A stretch of 13,047 nucleotides of DNA from an uncultured Blautia sp. (GTDB lineage: Bacteria; Bacillota; Clostridia; Lachnospirales; Lachnospiraceae), in the NCBI GenBank assembly GCA_934378195.1, contig CAKRPO010000059.1, forward strand, positions 1 through 13,047. The letters run 5' to 3'. The notes under the pieces were generated by a model. That model was not told where the DNA came from and made no database searches. It worked only from the letters and a program-made list of their open reading frames with translations. The first letter of the stretch is position 1. Each line of letters opens with the position of its first letter. This document shows, one piece after another, positions 1 to 6,403 of the stretch. The position numbers and the translations under genes were made by a program.

Positions 1-30
1 AGTTTTTCATATAGATTAGATTATAGTTCC

Positions 31-51
31 GGGCGAATTGGAAATTCTCCC
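31..51. repeat. Short imperfect inverted repeat at left edge
   Basis: Two 9-base arms (31-39 and 43-51) are complementary except for one C/T mismatch, with a three-base GGA loop. On the plus strand the repeat is followed by TGTTTTAT. This could be a weak plus-strand terminator for a gene beyond the left edge, or chance. In the minus direction, in which the neighbouring genes are read, there is no T-run, so it is not a convincing terminator for them. The rest of 1-90 shows no supported gene. Confidence 0.3.
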
Positions 52-90
52 TGTTTTATATCTGTTTGACGTATTTCCTTTATTCCACAT

Positions 91-321
91 TTATTCCTCA
101 AATTCTGCAGTTACAATAAATCCTCTTGGTGTATGTTCGATGTTTTTTATGATTCCATGAGTCGCCTTGATTCGTTCTGAGTTTTTATAACATCCGGACA
201 TGGCCACAGCCGGCTCAATAATATAACTATAGTTCATGTAAGACTGAAATTCTGAGATTTCAACTTCATCGCCAATATTGATCAGTCCCTGACGTTCCAT
301 TTTAAATTTTTCCTGACGCAT
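91..321 (-). CDS. Small hypothetical protein downstream of dtd
   Basis: I do not recognise this family. The chosen ATG gives 76 residues. An in-frame TTG at 351 would give 86 residues, and an ATG at 300 would give 69. The ATG at 321 follows a weak purine stretch (GAAAGAAG), and the ATG at 300 follows AGGA at about 10 bases, so the start is uncertain. The protein is charged, has no signal peptide or membrane segment, and has one cysteine. It contains GDEVEI near residue 17 and a C-terminal stretch, GIIKNIEHTPRGFIVTAEF, that looks like beta hairpins. A small SH3/KOW-like barrel is possible but is only inference from the strand pattern. It lies 36 bases after the dtd stop with no terminator between, so it is probably co-transcribed with dtd. 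Confidence 0.6.
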   Translation of the reverse strand: MRQEKFKMERQGLINIGDEVEISEFQSYMNYSYIIEPAVAMSGCYKNSERIKATHGIIKNIEHTPRGFIVTAEFEE

Positions 322-357
322 AAAAATTCTTCTTTCTATAGATTTTCTCAAACATTT

Positions 358-804
358 TTATAAAATCTTTTCATCCAGAATGATTGTAAACGGTCCATCG
401 TTGATCAATGAAACTTTCATATCAGCTCCAAATATTCCATGTTCTACAACCGGTACCGTTTTTTGGGCTTCCTTGATCATATATTCATATAATTCCTCGG
501 CCATATGAGGTTCGCCCGCCTCAATAAAACTTGGACGATTTCCCTTCTTACAATTCGCATAAAGTGTAAACTGCGAAACCATCAGAATCTCCCCATTTAC
601 ATCCTTCAAAGACAGATTTGTCTTTCCGTTCTCATCTTCGAAAATACGCAGGCCAAGCAATTTTTTGAGATATTTATCCGCAATCTCTCTGGTATCTTCC
701 TGTCCTGCTCCAACAAAAACCAGCAGTCCTTTATTGATCTTTCCAACTGTATCTCCATCTACCTGCACCTCTGCCTGAAGTACGCGCTGTATCACAAGTC
801 GCAT
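358..804 (-). CDS. dtd: D-aminoacyl-tRNA deacylase (DTD)
   Basis: This cytoplasmic enzyme hydrolyses D-amino acids (and glycine mischarged on tRNA-Ala) from tRNA, as translation quality control. At 148 residues it is the usual family length. It opens with MRLVIQRV, typical of DTD. The substrate-pocket motif SQFTLYA lies at residues 77-83, followed by the GNRPSF segment. The C-terminal NDGPFT motif at 135-140 corresponds to the family NxGPVT element, which contains the cross-subunit Gly-cisPro pair that rejects L-aminoacyl groups. Here Phe stands in place of the common Val. The ATG is preceded by GGAGG at 7 bases. It has an extended -10 promoter of its own and is separated from the upstream kinase-like gene by a terminator. 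A small unknown gene follows. Confidence 0.95.
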   Translation of the reverse strand: MRLVIQRVLQAEVQVDGDTVGKINKGLLVFVGAGQEDTREIADKYLKKLLGLRIFEDENGKTNLSLKDVNGEILMVSQFTLYANCKKGNRPSFIEAGEPHMAEELYEYMIKEAQKTVPVVEHGIFGADMKVSLINDGPFTIILDEKIL

Positions 805-848
805 TTCCGTTCCTCCAAAATCACTATATTCTTTTTATTTTCCTGACT

Positions 849-857
849 ATTATATCA
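849..857 (-). promoter_or_regulatory. Extended -10 promoter of dtd
   Basis: Read on the minus strand, this is TG-A-TATAAT: a perfect -10 hexamer preceded by the TGn extension, about 45 bases upstream of the dtd ATG. No good -35 hexamer is present at 16-18 bases; that position falls in the T-run of the preceding terminator. An extended -10 can compensate for this. The promoter would restart transcription after the terminator of the kinase-like gene. Confidence 0.6.
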
Positions 858-873
858 TCTATCAACAATCAGG

Positions 874-923
874 AAAAGCCCCGCAGAGATTGAATACTCT
901 CATGTATTCACCCCCTGCAGGGC
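874..923 (-). terminator. Rho-independent terminator of the kinase-like gene
   Basis: On the minus strand, about 22 bases after the stop codon, GCCCTGCAG pairs with CTGCGGGGC (nine pairs, one G-U). Inside this, GAATAC pairs with GTATTC around a six-base loop, making a long two-part hairpin. TTTT follows immediately. The short T-run makes it moderate in strength. No T-run exists on the other side, so it acts in the minus direction only. Confidence 0.75.
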
Positions 924-945
924 CTGAATGATTCCCAGTTTACTC

Positions 946-1584
946 TTACTTACTCTTTATACTGTCAAAAATCTTAATTGACTCAATCACCATTTCGATT
1001 GCATGATCAATGCCGAGTTTACTGCTGTCTACACAAAGATTGTAGCTCTTTGCAGCTCCCCATTTCTTATTGGTGTAATAATTATAATAACTTGCTCTGC
1101 TCTTATCTGTCTTGGTAATCATATCTTTTGCTTCCTTCGGAGTCTTTCCATGTTTGGAAGCAATTCTGTTGATTCGCCAGTCAATATCTGCATGAACAAA
1201 GATACTAAAACAGTCGCTCCAGTCCGCCAGGGCATAATCGGCACAACGCCCTACCATTACGCATGGTCCTTCACCTGCCAGTTTCTTAATGGCATCAAAC
1301 TGTGCCAGAAAAATCTTGTGGTTCATCGGCATATCTGAGAATCCGGATGAGGAATATCCAAAAGAATATGTATCCATTACAAGAGAATACAAAAAACTAT
1401 TGGTCGGTTTTTCATCATGATGTTCAAACAGCTCTTTGCAGATACCACTGTCATTCGCAGCGTGTTCCAGAAGTTCTTTATCATAACATTTGATTCCGAA
1501 ATACTTGGCAACTTCCTGTCCAATCTGTCTTCCGCCACTTCCATATTCACGTCCGATTGTAATAATTGAGCTTGTACTGTTCAT
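946..1584 (-). CDS. Cytidylate kinase-like family protein
   Basis: This is a predicted P-loop nucleotide/nucleoside kinase-like protein of the cytidylate-kinase-like family common in Clostridia. Its true substrate is unknown. From the chosen ATG it has 212 residues. The nucleotide-binding loop GREYGSGGRQIG (11-22) sits at the extreme N terminus. VMVGRCADY in mid-protein and DKSRASYYNYYT further on resemble the CMP-binding and lid segments. The ATG at 1584 is preferred because AAGGGAG lies 8 bases upstream; an in-frame TTG at 1605 would swallow that site. It is not the housekeeping Cmk, judging by the divergent P-loop (GSGGRQIG rather than the Cmk GPSGxGKST type). It has its own promoter, at the end of the rluD-type gene, and its own terminator, so it appears to be a single-gene unit. 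Confidence 0.85.
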   Translation of the reverse strand: MNSTSSIITIGREYGSGGRQIGQEVAKYFGIKCYDKELLEHAANDSGICKELFEHHDEKPTNSFLYSLVMDTYSFGYSSSGFSDMPMNHKIFLAQFDAIKKLAGEGPCVMVGRCADYALADWSDCFSIFVHADIDWRINRIASKHGKTPKEAKDMITKTDKSRASYYNYYTNKKWGAAKSYNLCVDSSKLGIDHAIEMVIESIKIFDSIKSK

Positions 1585-1618
1585 AATATACACTCCCTTC
1601 TGCAAAAATCATGATACT

Positions 1619-1647
1619 ATTATACAATGTTTCCAAAAAAATTCCAA
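1619..1647 (-). promoter_or_regulatory. Sigma-A promoter of the kinase-like gene
   Basis: On the minus strand, TTGGAA (1642-1647), 17 bases, then a perfect TATAAT (1619-1624). The -35 begins immediately after the stop codon of the pseudouridine synthase gene, and the -10 lies about 35 bases upstream of the ATG. The gap between the two genes shows no terminator, so read-through from the upstream operon may add to this promoter. Confidence 0.7.
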
Positions 1648-2562
1648 CTATTTTCTCAATTTATCCAAAAGTTTTGAAAAATATTCCGGTATCGGTGCTT
1701 CAAATTCCATATATTCCCCCGTAATCGGATGTATAAATCCGAGGATCATTGCATGAAGTGCCTGCCCCTGCAAATGGTATGGGTTCTTTGAAGAACCATA
1801 AACGGTATCCCCCAGAAGTGGATGTCCAAGACTTGCCATATGCACACGAATCTGGTGTGTTCTTCCCGTTTCCAGTCGGCATTCAATATAAGTTGTCTGT
1901 CCGAAGCGCTCCAGAACCTTATAATGAGTCACTGCATTTTTTCCATTTTTGTGATTAATAGCCATTTTTTTTCGATCGATTGGATGACGTCCGATCGGTG
2001 CGTCCACCGTACCCTCATCTTCTTTGATATTACCCTGTACAATCGCGCGATAACGTCGCTTAATACTATGCTCTTTAAGCTGCTCGGCAAGATCTCTGTG
2101 CACCATATCATCCTTACAGATCAAAAGTGCACCTGTCGTATCTTTGTCAATCCGGTGAACGATTCCGGGACGAAGAACCCCATTAATTCCAGACAGATTT
2201 TCCCCACAATGTGCCATTACTGCATTTACAAGCGTCCCCTCCATATGTCCGGCACTCGGATGCACGACCATATCTTTGGGCTTATTTACAACCATCAGCC
2301 ACTGATCCTCATACAAAATATCCAATGGAATATTCTCTGGTTTAATATCCGGGGTCTGCAGATCCGGAATATTTAAAATAATATGATCACCTGACTGTGT
2401 CTTATAATTTGCCTTAACAATACGGGCATTTACAGAAACAGCACCATCTTTCAGAAGCTTCTGCAGATACGACCTTGAAAGATCTGGACAGCCGTCTGCC
2501 AGATAACGGTCAATCCGGACACTGTTCTCTGAAGAATCCACATCAAATTCTAATATTTCCAT
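1648..2562 (-). CDS. rluD: RluA/RluD-family 23S rRNA pseudouridine synthase
   Basis: This enzyme isomerises specific uridines, probably in 23S rRNA, to pseudouridine. It has 304 residues, the normal length for the RluD/YlyB type. An N-terminal S4 RNA-binding domain spans roughly residues 15-65 (RIDRYLAD near 17, then a helix and VNARIVKANYK). The catalytic domain follows, with NKPKDMVVHPSAG (93-105), the signature HRIDKDTTG (136-144) whose Asp139 is the expected nucleophile, and the conserved TGRTHQIRVH (232-241). Which uridines it modifies cannot be read from the sequence, so the symbol is a family label; rluD versus other RluA-type paralogues is not certain. The ATG has AAAGGA at 7 bases. 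It lies 59 bases after lspA as the last gene of the long operon, in the lspA-rluD order also found in bacilli. Confidence 0.92.
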   Translation of the reverse strand: MEILEFDVDSSENSVRIDRYLADGCPDLSRSYLQKLLKDGAVSVNARIVKANYKTQSGDHIILNIPDLQTPDIKPENIPLDILYEDQWLMVVNKPKDMVVHPSAGHMEGTLVNAVMAHCGENLSGINGVLRPGIVHRIDKDTTGALLICKDDMVHRDLAEQLKEHSIKRRYRAIVQGNIKEDEGTVDAPIGRHPIDRKKMAINHKNGKNAVTHYKVLERFGQTTYIECRLETGRTHQIRVHMASLGHPLLGDTVYGSSKNPYHLQGQALHAMILGFIHPITGEYMEFEAPIPEYFSKLLDKLRK

Positions 2563-2621
2563 AAATAAATCCTTTATCTTTATACATTCTTTATATATTT
2601 TTCAGTCTTTTGTAGATCCGG

Positions 2622-3137
2622 TTATTTTGCATTTCTGATAAAATCAAAATCTTCATCTTTATAACGAAAAAGAATCAATACCACCAGAACAATTCCCCCA
2701 CAGACAACATAAATATCTGCCAGATTGAAGATTGGAAAGTCAATCAGCGACACATAAATGAAGTCTACCACATATCCTCGAAATGCCCGGTCAATAAAGT
2801 TTCCTGCTGCACCACCAGCAAGAATTCCACTTACCATAATGAGAGGAAAATAATACCCTGTCTTAGGCACTTTGAAAAAGAGCCATAGTAATGCGATACA
2901 GAAAATAATACACAAAATGAGAAAAAGCATCTGACGTCCCTGAAGCATGCCAAATGCCATTCCTCTGTTTTCCAGATACTGTAATTCCAATACACCCGGG
3001 AACAGCGTGATTCCGGCTGTTCCCTTTAATCTGGAAACAGCCCAGAATTTTGCAGCCTGATCTGCCAGTACCAACAAAAAGATTCCCCCAAGCCAGCCCA
3101 TAAACAGACCGCAAAAAGAATATTGTTTCTTATTCAT
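2622..3137 (-). CDS. lspA: Lipoprotein signal peptidase (signal peptidase II)
   Basis: This membrane aspartyl protease removes the signal peptide from prolipoproteins after lipidation of the lipobox cysteine. It has 171 residues, slightly longer than usual, with four hydrophobic segments (about 11-28, 68-88, 95-112 and 139-157). The family motifs are present: ENRGMAFG (56-63), GNFIDR (112-117), VVDFI with catalytic Asp125, and FNLADI with catalytic Asp141. A short charged tail (RYKDEDFDF) ends the protein on the cytoplasmic side. Its ATG overlaps the aroB stop by four bases (ATGA), which implies translational coupling; no strong independent ribosome binding site is visible. Identification is secure. 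Confidence 0.96.
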   Translation of the reverse strand: MNKKQYSFCGLFMGWLGGIFLLVLADQAAKFWAVSRLKGTAGITLFPGVLELQYLENRGMAFGMLQGRQMLFLILCIIFCIALLWLFFKVPKTGYYFPLIMVSGILAGGAAGNFIDRAFRGYVVDFIYVSLIDFPIFNLADIYVVCGGIVLVVLILFRYKDEDFDFIRNAK

Positions 3138-4225
3138 CGAAAAATCTCCTGAATGCCTTCCAGCATCTCCTGATCTGTCACAGTGCGATCAATAAAACTG
3201 CCTCCGATTCCCTTCATAAGAACAAATTTAATCTGTCCCCGTTCCATCTTCTTATCCTTTTTGGTTGCTGCTAGAACCGTCTTTGCATCCAGCCCTTTAA
3301 CATATGTCGGAAGCTGATACACTTCACATCCATGTACGATCTGCTGATATTCTTCCTCTGTAAGAAGTCCTCTGCTTAAAGAAATCTTTGCAGCTGCAAC
3401 CAATCCGATTGCAACACACTGTCCATGTAACAGTTTAAAATCCATAAGCTTCTCAACTGCATGACCAATGGTATGTCCCAGATTAAGCAGTACACGTTCT
3501 CCCTGTTCTTTTGGATCACGCTCAACAACCCCTGCCTTAATCTCACAGCAACGGCGAATCATCTTTTTCAGGAATTCTGTATCCAACTGCTGAATTTTTT
3601 CCTGCTCGGCACATACAAAGCGATAAAAATCGCCATCACAGATAAGTCCCGTCTTCAAGACTTCTCCCATGCCACAGGCAAATTGCTCTGCCGGCAATGA
3701 ACGCAGCGTATGCAGATTCATATAGACCAGACGTGGCTGATGAAATGCTCCGACCATATTCTTATACTGATCCAGATCTACTCCTGTTTTGCCCCCCACA
3801 CTGCTGTCTACCTGAGAAAGAAGCGTTGTAGGTACCTGAATGAAATCAATACCTCGGAGATAAGTAGCTGCACCAAAGCCGGCAAGATCACCTACCACAC
3901 CACCACCAAGCGCAACTACCAGGCTTTTGCGGTCCAGTTTTTCCTCGATCAATACTTTATAAAGCTGTTGTACTGTATTCAGATTTTTGCTTTTTTCACC
4001 TGCTGCAAATGTAAACACCGATACTTTGGATGCCACTGGCGCAAGAACCCTTTGTACCTCTGCCGCATAAAGCGGTGCTACATTTGTATCCGTCACAATA
4101 CAGAAGTTCCTGTTATCCAGATGTTCCGTTCGGATTGCATCTGCAAGTTTCTCAAAACCATCTTCAAAATAAATTGGATAATAAAAATCTCCGTTTCTTT
4201 TGACCTGTAATACATCTGTGTCCAT
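3134..4225 (-). CDS. aroB: 3-dehydroquinate synthase
   Basis: The enzyme converts DAHP to 3-dehydroquinate, the second step of the shikimate pathway, using NAD and a divalent metal. It has 363 residues, as expected. The NAD-binding segment ALGGGVVGDLAGFGAATY lies at 105-122, followed by RGIDFIQVPTTLL and the substrate-binding VDSSVGGKTGVD (139-150). Metal ligands by family alignment are Glu188 (GMGEVLK), His251 (LGHTIGH) and His267 (LHG). The ATG has AGGAGG at 8 bases. It starts 19 bases after ylmH and overlaps lspA by four bases. No other aromatic-pathway gene is in the window, so here it travels with division and ribosome genes. It sits where divIVA often follows ylmH in other Firmicutes. 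Confidence 0.97.
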   Translation of the reverse strand: MDTDVLQVKRNGDFYYPIYFEDGFEKLADAIRTEHLDNRNFCIVTDTNVAPLYAAEVQRVLAPVASKVSVFTFAAGEKSKNLNTVQQLYKVLIEEKLDRKSLVVALGGGVVGDLAGFGAATYLRGIDFIQVPTTLLSQVDSSVGGKTGVDLDQYKNMVGAFHQPRLVYMNLHTLRSLPAEQFACGMGEVLKTGLICDGDFYRFVCAEQEKIQQLDTEFLKKMIRRCCEIKAGVVERDPKEQGERVLLNLGHTIGHAVEKLMDFKLLHGQCVAIGLVAAAKISLSRGLLTEEEYQQIVHGCEVYQLPTYVKGLDAKTVLAATKKDKKMERGQIKFVLMKGIGGSFIDRTVTDQEMLEGIQEIFR

Positions 4226-4244
4226 ATTTCAGTCCTCCTGGTCT

Positions 4245-4997
4245 TTACTGGTAACGCAACAGCCTTACACTGTTTCGTCCCTTTTTTGTCTGTCTGGAAA
4301 CACCCTCATAACGGAATCGTCCCTTCCCACGTACAGAAATGATATCCCCATCCTTTGGCTCATAGCCATTGGAAGTGATCAATTTTCCATTTACAAATAC
4401 CTGACCGCCTTCTATATATGAGACCATACTGCTTCTCGAACTCTGAAATGCCAGACCAATCAATGCATCCAGACGTACAGAAGCACATGTTCCATTGATC
4501 TCCTGGAATTCTGGTTCTGGAATCTGCTCCGGATTATCTACTATGGAAAGTTTCATAGTCGTATGACGCACTCTGGTAAGATTCTCCACAATATAATCTG
4601 CAATCTTTTCATGACAAAAGATCCATGCTGTATGTTTCTGGACAAGAATATCACCAATCACGGAACGCTCTATTCCAAGATTCAGAACAGCTCCGAGAAA
4701 ATCCCTGTGTGTCAGGTCTTCAGAAAATTTTGCTGCCAGTGGCTCAACCTTCAGACATCTGATCGGATACTCCCAGGAAAACAAAAGAGCATCAGGATGA
4801 AATGCTACCATCTGACGCTCTGCCTGTTCGTAACCGCCAAAGCATTCCATAACCACGCCTGGCATCTGGTTTTTACGGTCATTTATAATGTTTTGTTCAT
4901 TTAAATTAAGAAAATCCGAAAAAGTGACAATATCTCTCTGATAAGAGAGATTTGCCAGCTCCCGGATTCTCTTGATAAAGAATTCGTCTTTTTCCAT
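4245..4997 (-). CDS. ylmH: YlmH-type S4-domain RNA-binding protein
   Basis: This cytoplasmic RNA-binding protein is encoded beside sepF in most Firmicutes. YlmH of Bacillus subtilis has been linked to handling stalled 50S-peptidyl-tRNA complexes, a role similar to RqcP. Here it has 250 residues. The N-terminal two-thirds (about 1-150) is the YlmH-specific region, with FHPDALLFSWEYPI near 66-79 and RDFLGAVLNLGIER at 98-111. The S4 domain occupies about 174-235, beginning RLDALIGLAFQSSRS and containing VFVNGKLI and the glycine-rich DGDIISVRGKGRF. The start lies only six bases after the sepF stop, and the nearest Shine-Dalgarno-like AGGA is 12 bases away inside sepF, so coupling to sepF translation is likely. 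The function transfer is from homology. Confidence 0.92.
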   Translation of the reverse strand: MEKDEFFIKRIRELANLSYQRDIVTFSDFLNLNEQNIINDRKNQMPGVVMECFGGYEQAERQMVAFHPDALLFSWEYPIRCLKVEPLAAKFSEDLTHRDFLGAVLNLGIERSVIGDILVQKHTAWIFCHEKIADYIVENLTRVRHTTMKLSIVDNPEQIPEPEFQEINGTCASVRLDALIGLAFQSSRSSMVSYIEGGQVFVNGKLITSNGYEPKDGDIISVRGKGRFRYEGVSRQTKKGRNSVRLLRYQ

Positions 4998-5003
4998 TGT
5001 TGA

Positions 5004-5630
5004 TCAATATCCTGCTCTTACAGACGGTACCGGATTGCTTCCAAGAATATTCTGAAGATCTCCAGTGATATCTACATTATATGGTCCAAGAATAAAGATA
5101 TAACTGGATACCTTCTGCAGGCTTCCACCAAGTGAATAACATGCACCAGATGTAAAATCAATGATTCTCTGTGCAAGCTCCATATCGATTCCTTCAAGAT
5201 TCAGTACGACTGTAGAATTATCTACCAGAGTATCTGCAATTTCACGGGTGTCTTCCATAGATGTTGGTCTGATCACACATACTTCCATATTTGCTGCCTG
5301 TGCTCCCCTTCTGCTACTTCTCATCGGAGTAATCTTGGATGATGTGCTGCGTACCGGCTTGTCCTGCTTAACAGAAACTTTTGGTGCAGAAGCAGACTTA
5401 ACCGGCTGCTTCGGAGCAGATGCAGCTGGCTCTTCGTCAAAATCATCAAAATCATCTTCTTCTGATTTCTTGGAGAATTTCTGGAAGAATTTCTTTACAG
5501 GTTTCTCTTCCTGGTCATCATCCAGGAAGTCCTCATCATCACTATCCAGAAGATCATCATCTAAATAGTCTTCTTCATCATAATCATCGTTAAGTTTTAC
5601 AGCATCTAAAAGTTTATCTAAAACACTCAT
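5004..5630 (-). CDS. sepF: Cell division protein SepF
   Basis: SepF binds the membrane through an N-terminal amphipathic helix, polymerises, and tethers and bundles FtsZ at the septum. The 208-residue protein starts MSVLDKLLDAVKLN, the expected membrane-targeting helix. A long, strongly acidic linker follows (about 15-68, dominated by Asp/Glu, with a basic KKFFQKFSKK patch at 46-55), then a Ser/Lys/Pro-rich stretch (70-112). The conserved core is at about 115-192, with [45 protein letters not shown]-type segments and a final YIFILGP. I chose the ATG at 5630 because GGAG lies six bases upstream; an in-frame TTG at 5642 has no such site. The linker makes it longer than the roughly 150-residue B. 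subtilis protein. It lies between yggS and ylmH, the classical context. Confidence 0.95.
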   Translation of the reverse strand: MSVLDKLLDAVKLNDDYDEEDYLDDDLLDSDDEDFLDDDQEEKPVKKFFQKFSKKSEEDDFDDFDEEPAASAPKQPVKSASAPKVSVKQDKPVRSTSSKITPMRSSRRGAQAANMEVCVIRPTSMEDTREIADTLVDNSTVVLNLEGIDMELAQRIIDFTSGACYSLGGSLQKVSSYIFILGPYNVDITGDLQNILGSNPVPSVRAGY

Positions 5631-5660
5631 TTTAATCTCCAATCTTATTTGTCGTATGGC

Positions 5661-6353
5661 TCAGCGTATGTAATTTCGTTCTCCGAAAATACCTGTTCCA
5701 ACCCGAACCATCGTAGCGCCCTCCTGAACTGCTACCTGATAATCACCAGTCATACCCATACTCAAGACGCTCATATTAACATTATTAATGTTTTTGGCTG
5801 CAATGTCAACACTTAATTTCTTTAATTCACGGAAAATTTCCCGGTTCTCTTCCGGATCTTCGACATATGGAGCAATTGTCATCAGTCCCTTTATATTTAT
5901 ATGCGGCAAAACTGCTACTGATTCCACAAGTGAAAGAACTTCTTCTGTTTTGAGACCAAATTTGCTCTCCTCCTGCGCTACATTTACTTCAATAAGAATC
6001 GGAACTGTCACATTATGTTTTGCAGCCTCATTCTCAATCGTCTCCGCAAGTCTCAATGAATCCACGGAATGGATCAGTGCAACCTTATCCACGATGTATT
6101 TTACTTTATTTCTCTGCAGATGCCCGATCATATGCCAGTGTATATCCGATGGCAACTGTGGATATTTATCCATGATCTCCTGCACCTTATTCTCTCCAAA
6201 ATCCCTTGATCCTGCATCATACGCTTCCTGCAGCATAGACACTGGTTTGGTCTTGCTGACAGAGATCAGTGTTACTTCACTCGGATCACGGTTGACCGCC
6301 TTACACGCTTCCACAATATTTCTGCGGACTTGCTCAAGATTTTCAGTTATCAT
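5661..6353 (-). CDS. yggS: YggS-family PLP homeostasis protein
   Basis: This cytoplasmic pyridoxal-5'-phosphate-binding protein (PLPBP/YggS/YlmE) has no known catalytic activity and maintains vitamin B6 and amino-acid balance. It has 230 residues, a normal length for a single TIM-barrel domain. The PLP lysine is Lys34 in LISVSKTKP (29-37) by alignment with E. coli Lys36. FGENKVQE (52-59), WHMIGHLQRNK (73-83), IHSVDS (94-99) and the C-terminal phosphate-binding LSMGMTGDY and VRVGTGIFG are all intact. The ATG is preceded by AGGAGG at 10 bases. It lies 50 bases after the HlyD-like gene and 30 bases before sepF. The yggS-sepF pairing is conserved widely, although a mechanistic link to division is not established here. 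Confidence 0.95.
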   Translation of the reverse strand: MITENLEQVRRNIVEACKAVNRDPSEVTLISVSKTKPVSMLQEAYDAGSRDFGENKVQEIMDKYPQLPSDIHWHMIGHLQRNKVKYIVDKVALIHSVDSLRLAETIENEAAKHNVTVPILIEVNVAQEESKFGLKTEEVLSLVESVAVLPHINIKGLMTIAPYVEDPEENREIFRELKKLSVDIAAKNINNVNMSVLSMGMTGDYQVAVQEGATMVRVGTGIFGERNYIR

Positions 6354-6403
6354 AATTTGTAAGCCTCCTGATTTGTATAAAACTGAATGAATATTAAATT
6401 TTC

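Noticed and set aside
16..90. A 24-codon minus-strand reading frame that starts directly after the small hypothetical gene's stop codon, with GAGG five bases ahead
   Set aside because: The spacing is good, but the peptide is very short, has no recognisable motif, and the GAGG lies inside the coding end of the previous gene. Chance is at least as likely.
1822..2376. A 184-codon open frame on the plus strand
   Set aside because: It lies opposite the intact pseudouridine synthase gene and shows no motif or plausible translation start.
2563..2621. Possible promoter between lspA and the pseudouridine synthase gene (TATAAA-like stretches)
   Set aside because: The region is simply A/T-rich; no -35 hexamer lies at 16-18 bases from any candidate -10.
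3710..4210. A 166-codon open frame on the plus strand
   Set aside because: It is antisense to aroB, with a Cys/Ile/Tyr-rich composition unlike a real protein.
5788..6390. A 200-codon open frame on the plus strand
   Set aside because: It mirrors yggS on the opposite strand; the Ser/Thr/Cys-rich translation is typical of an antisense frame of a conserved gene.
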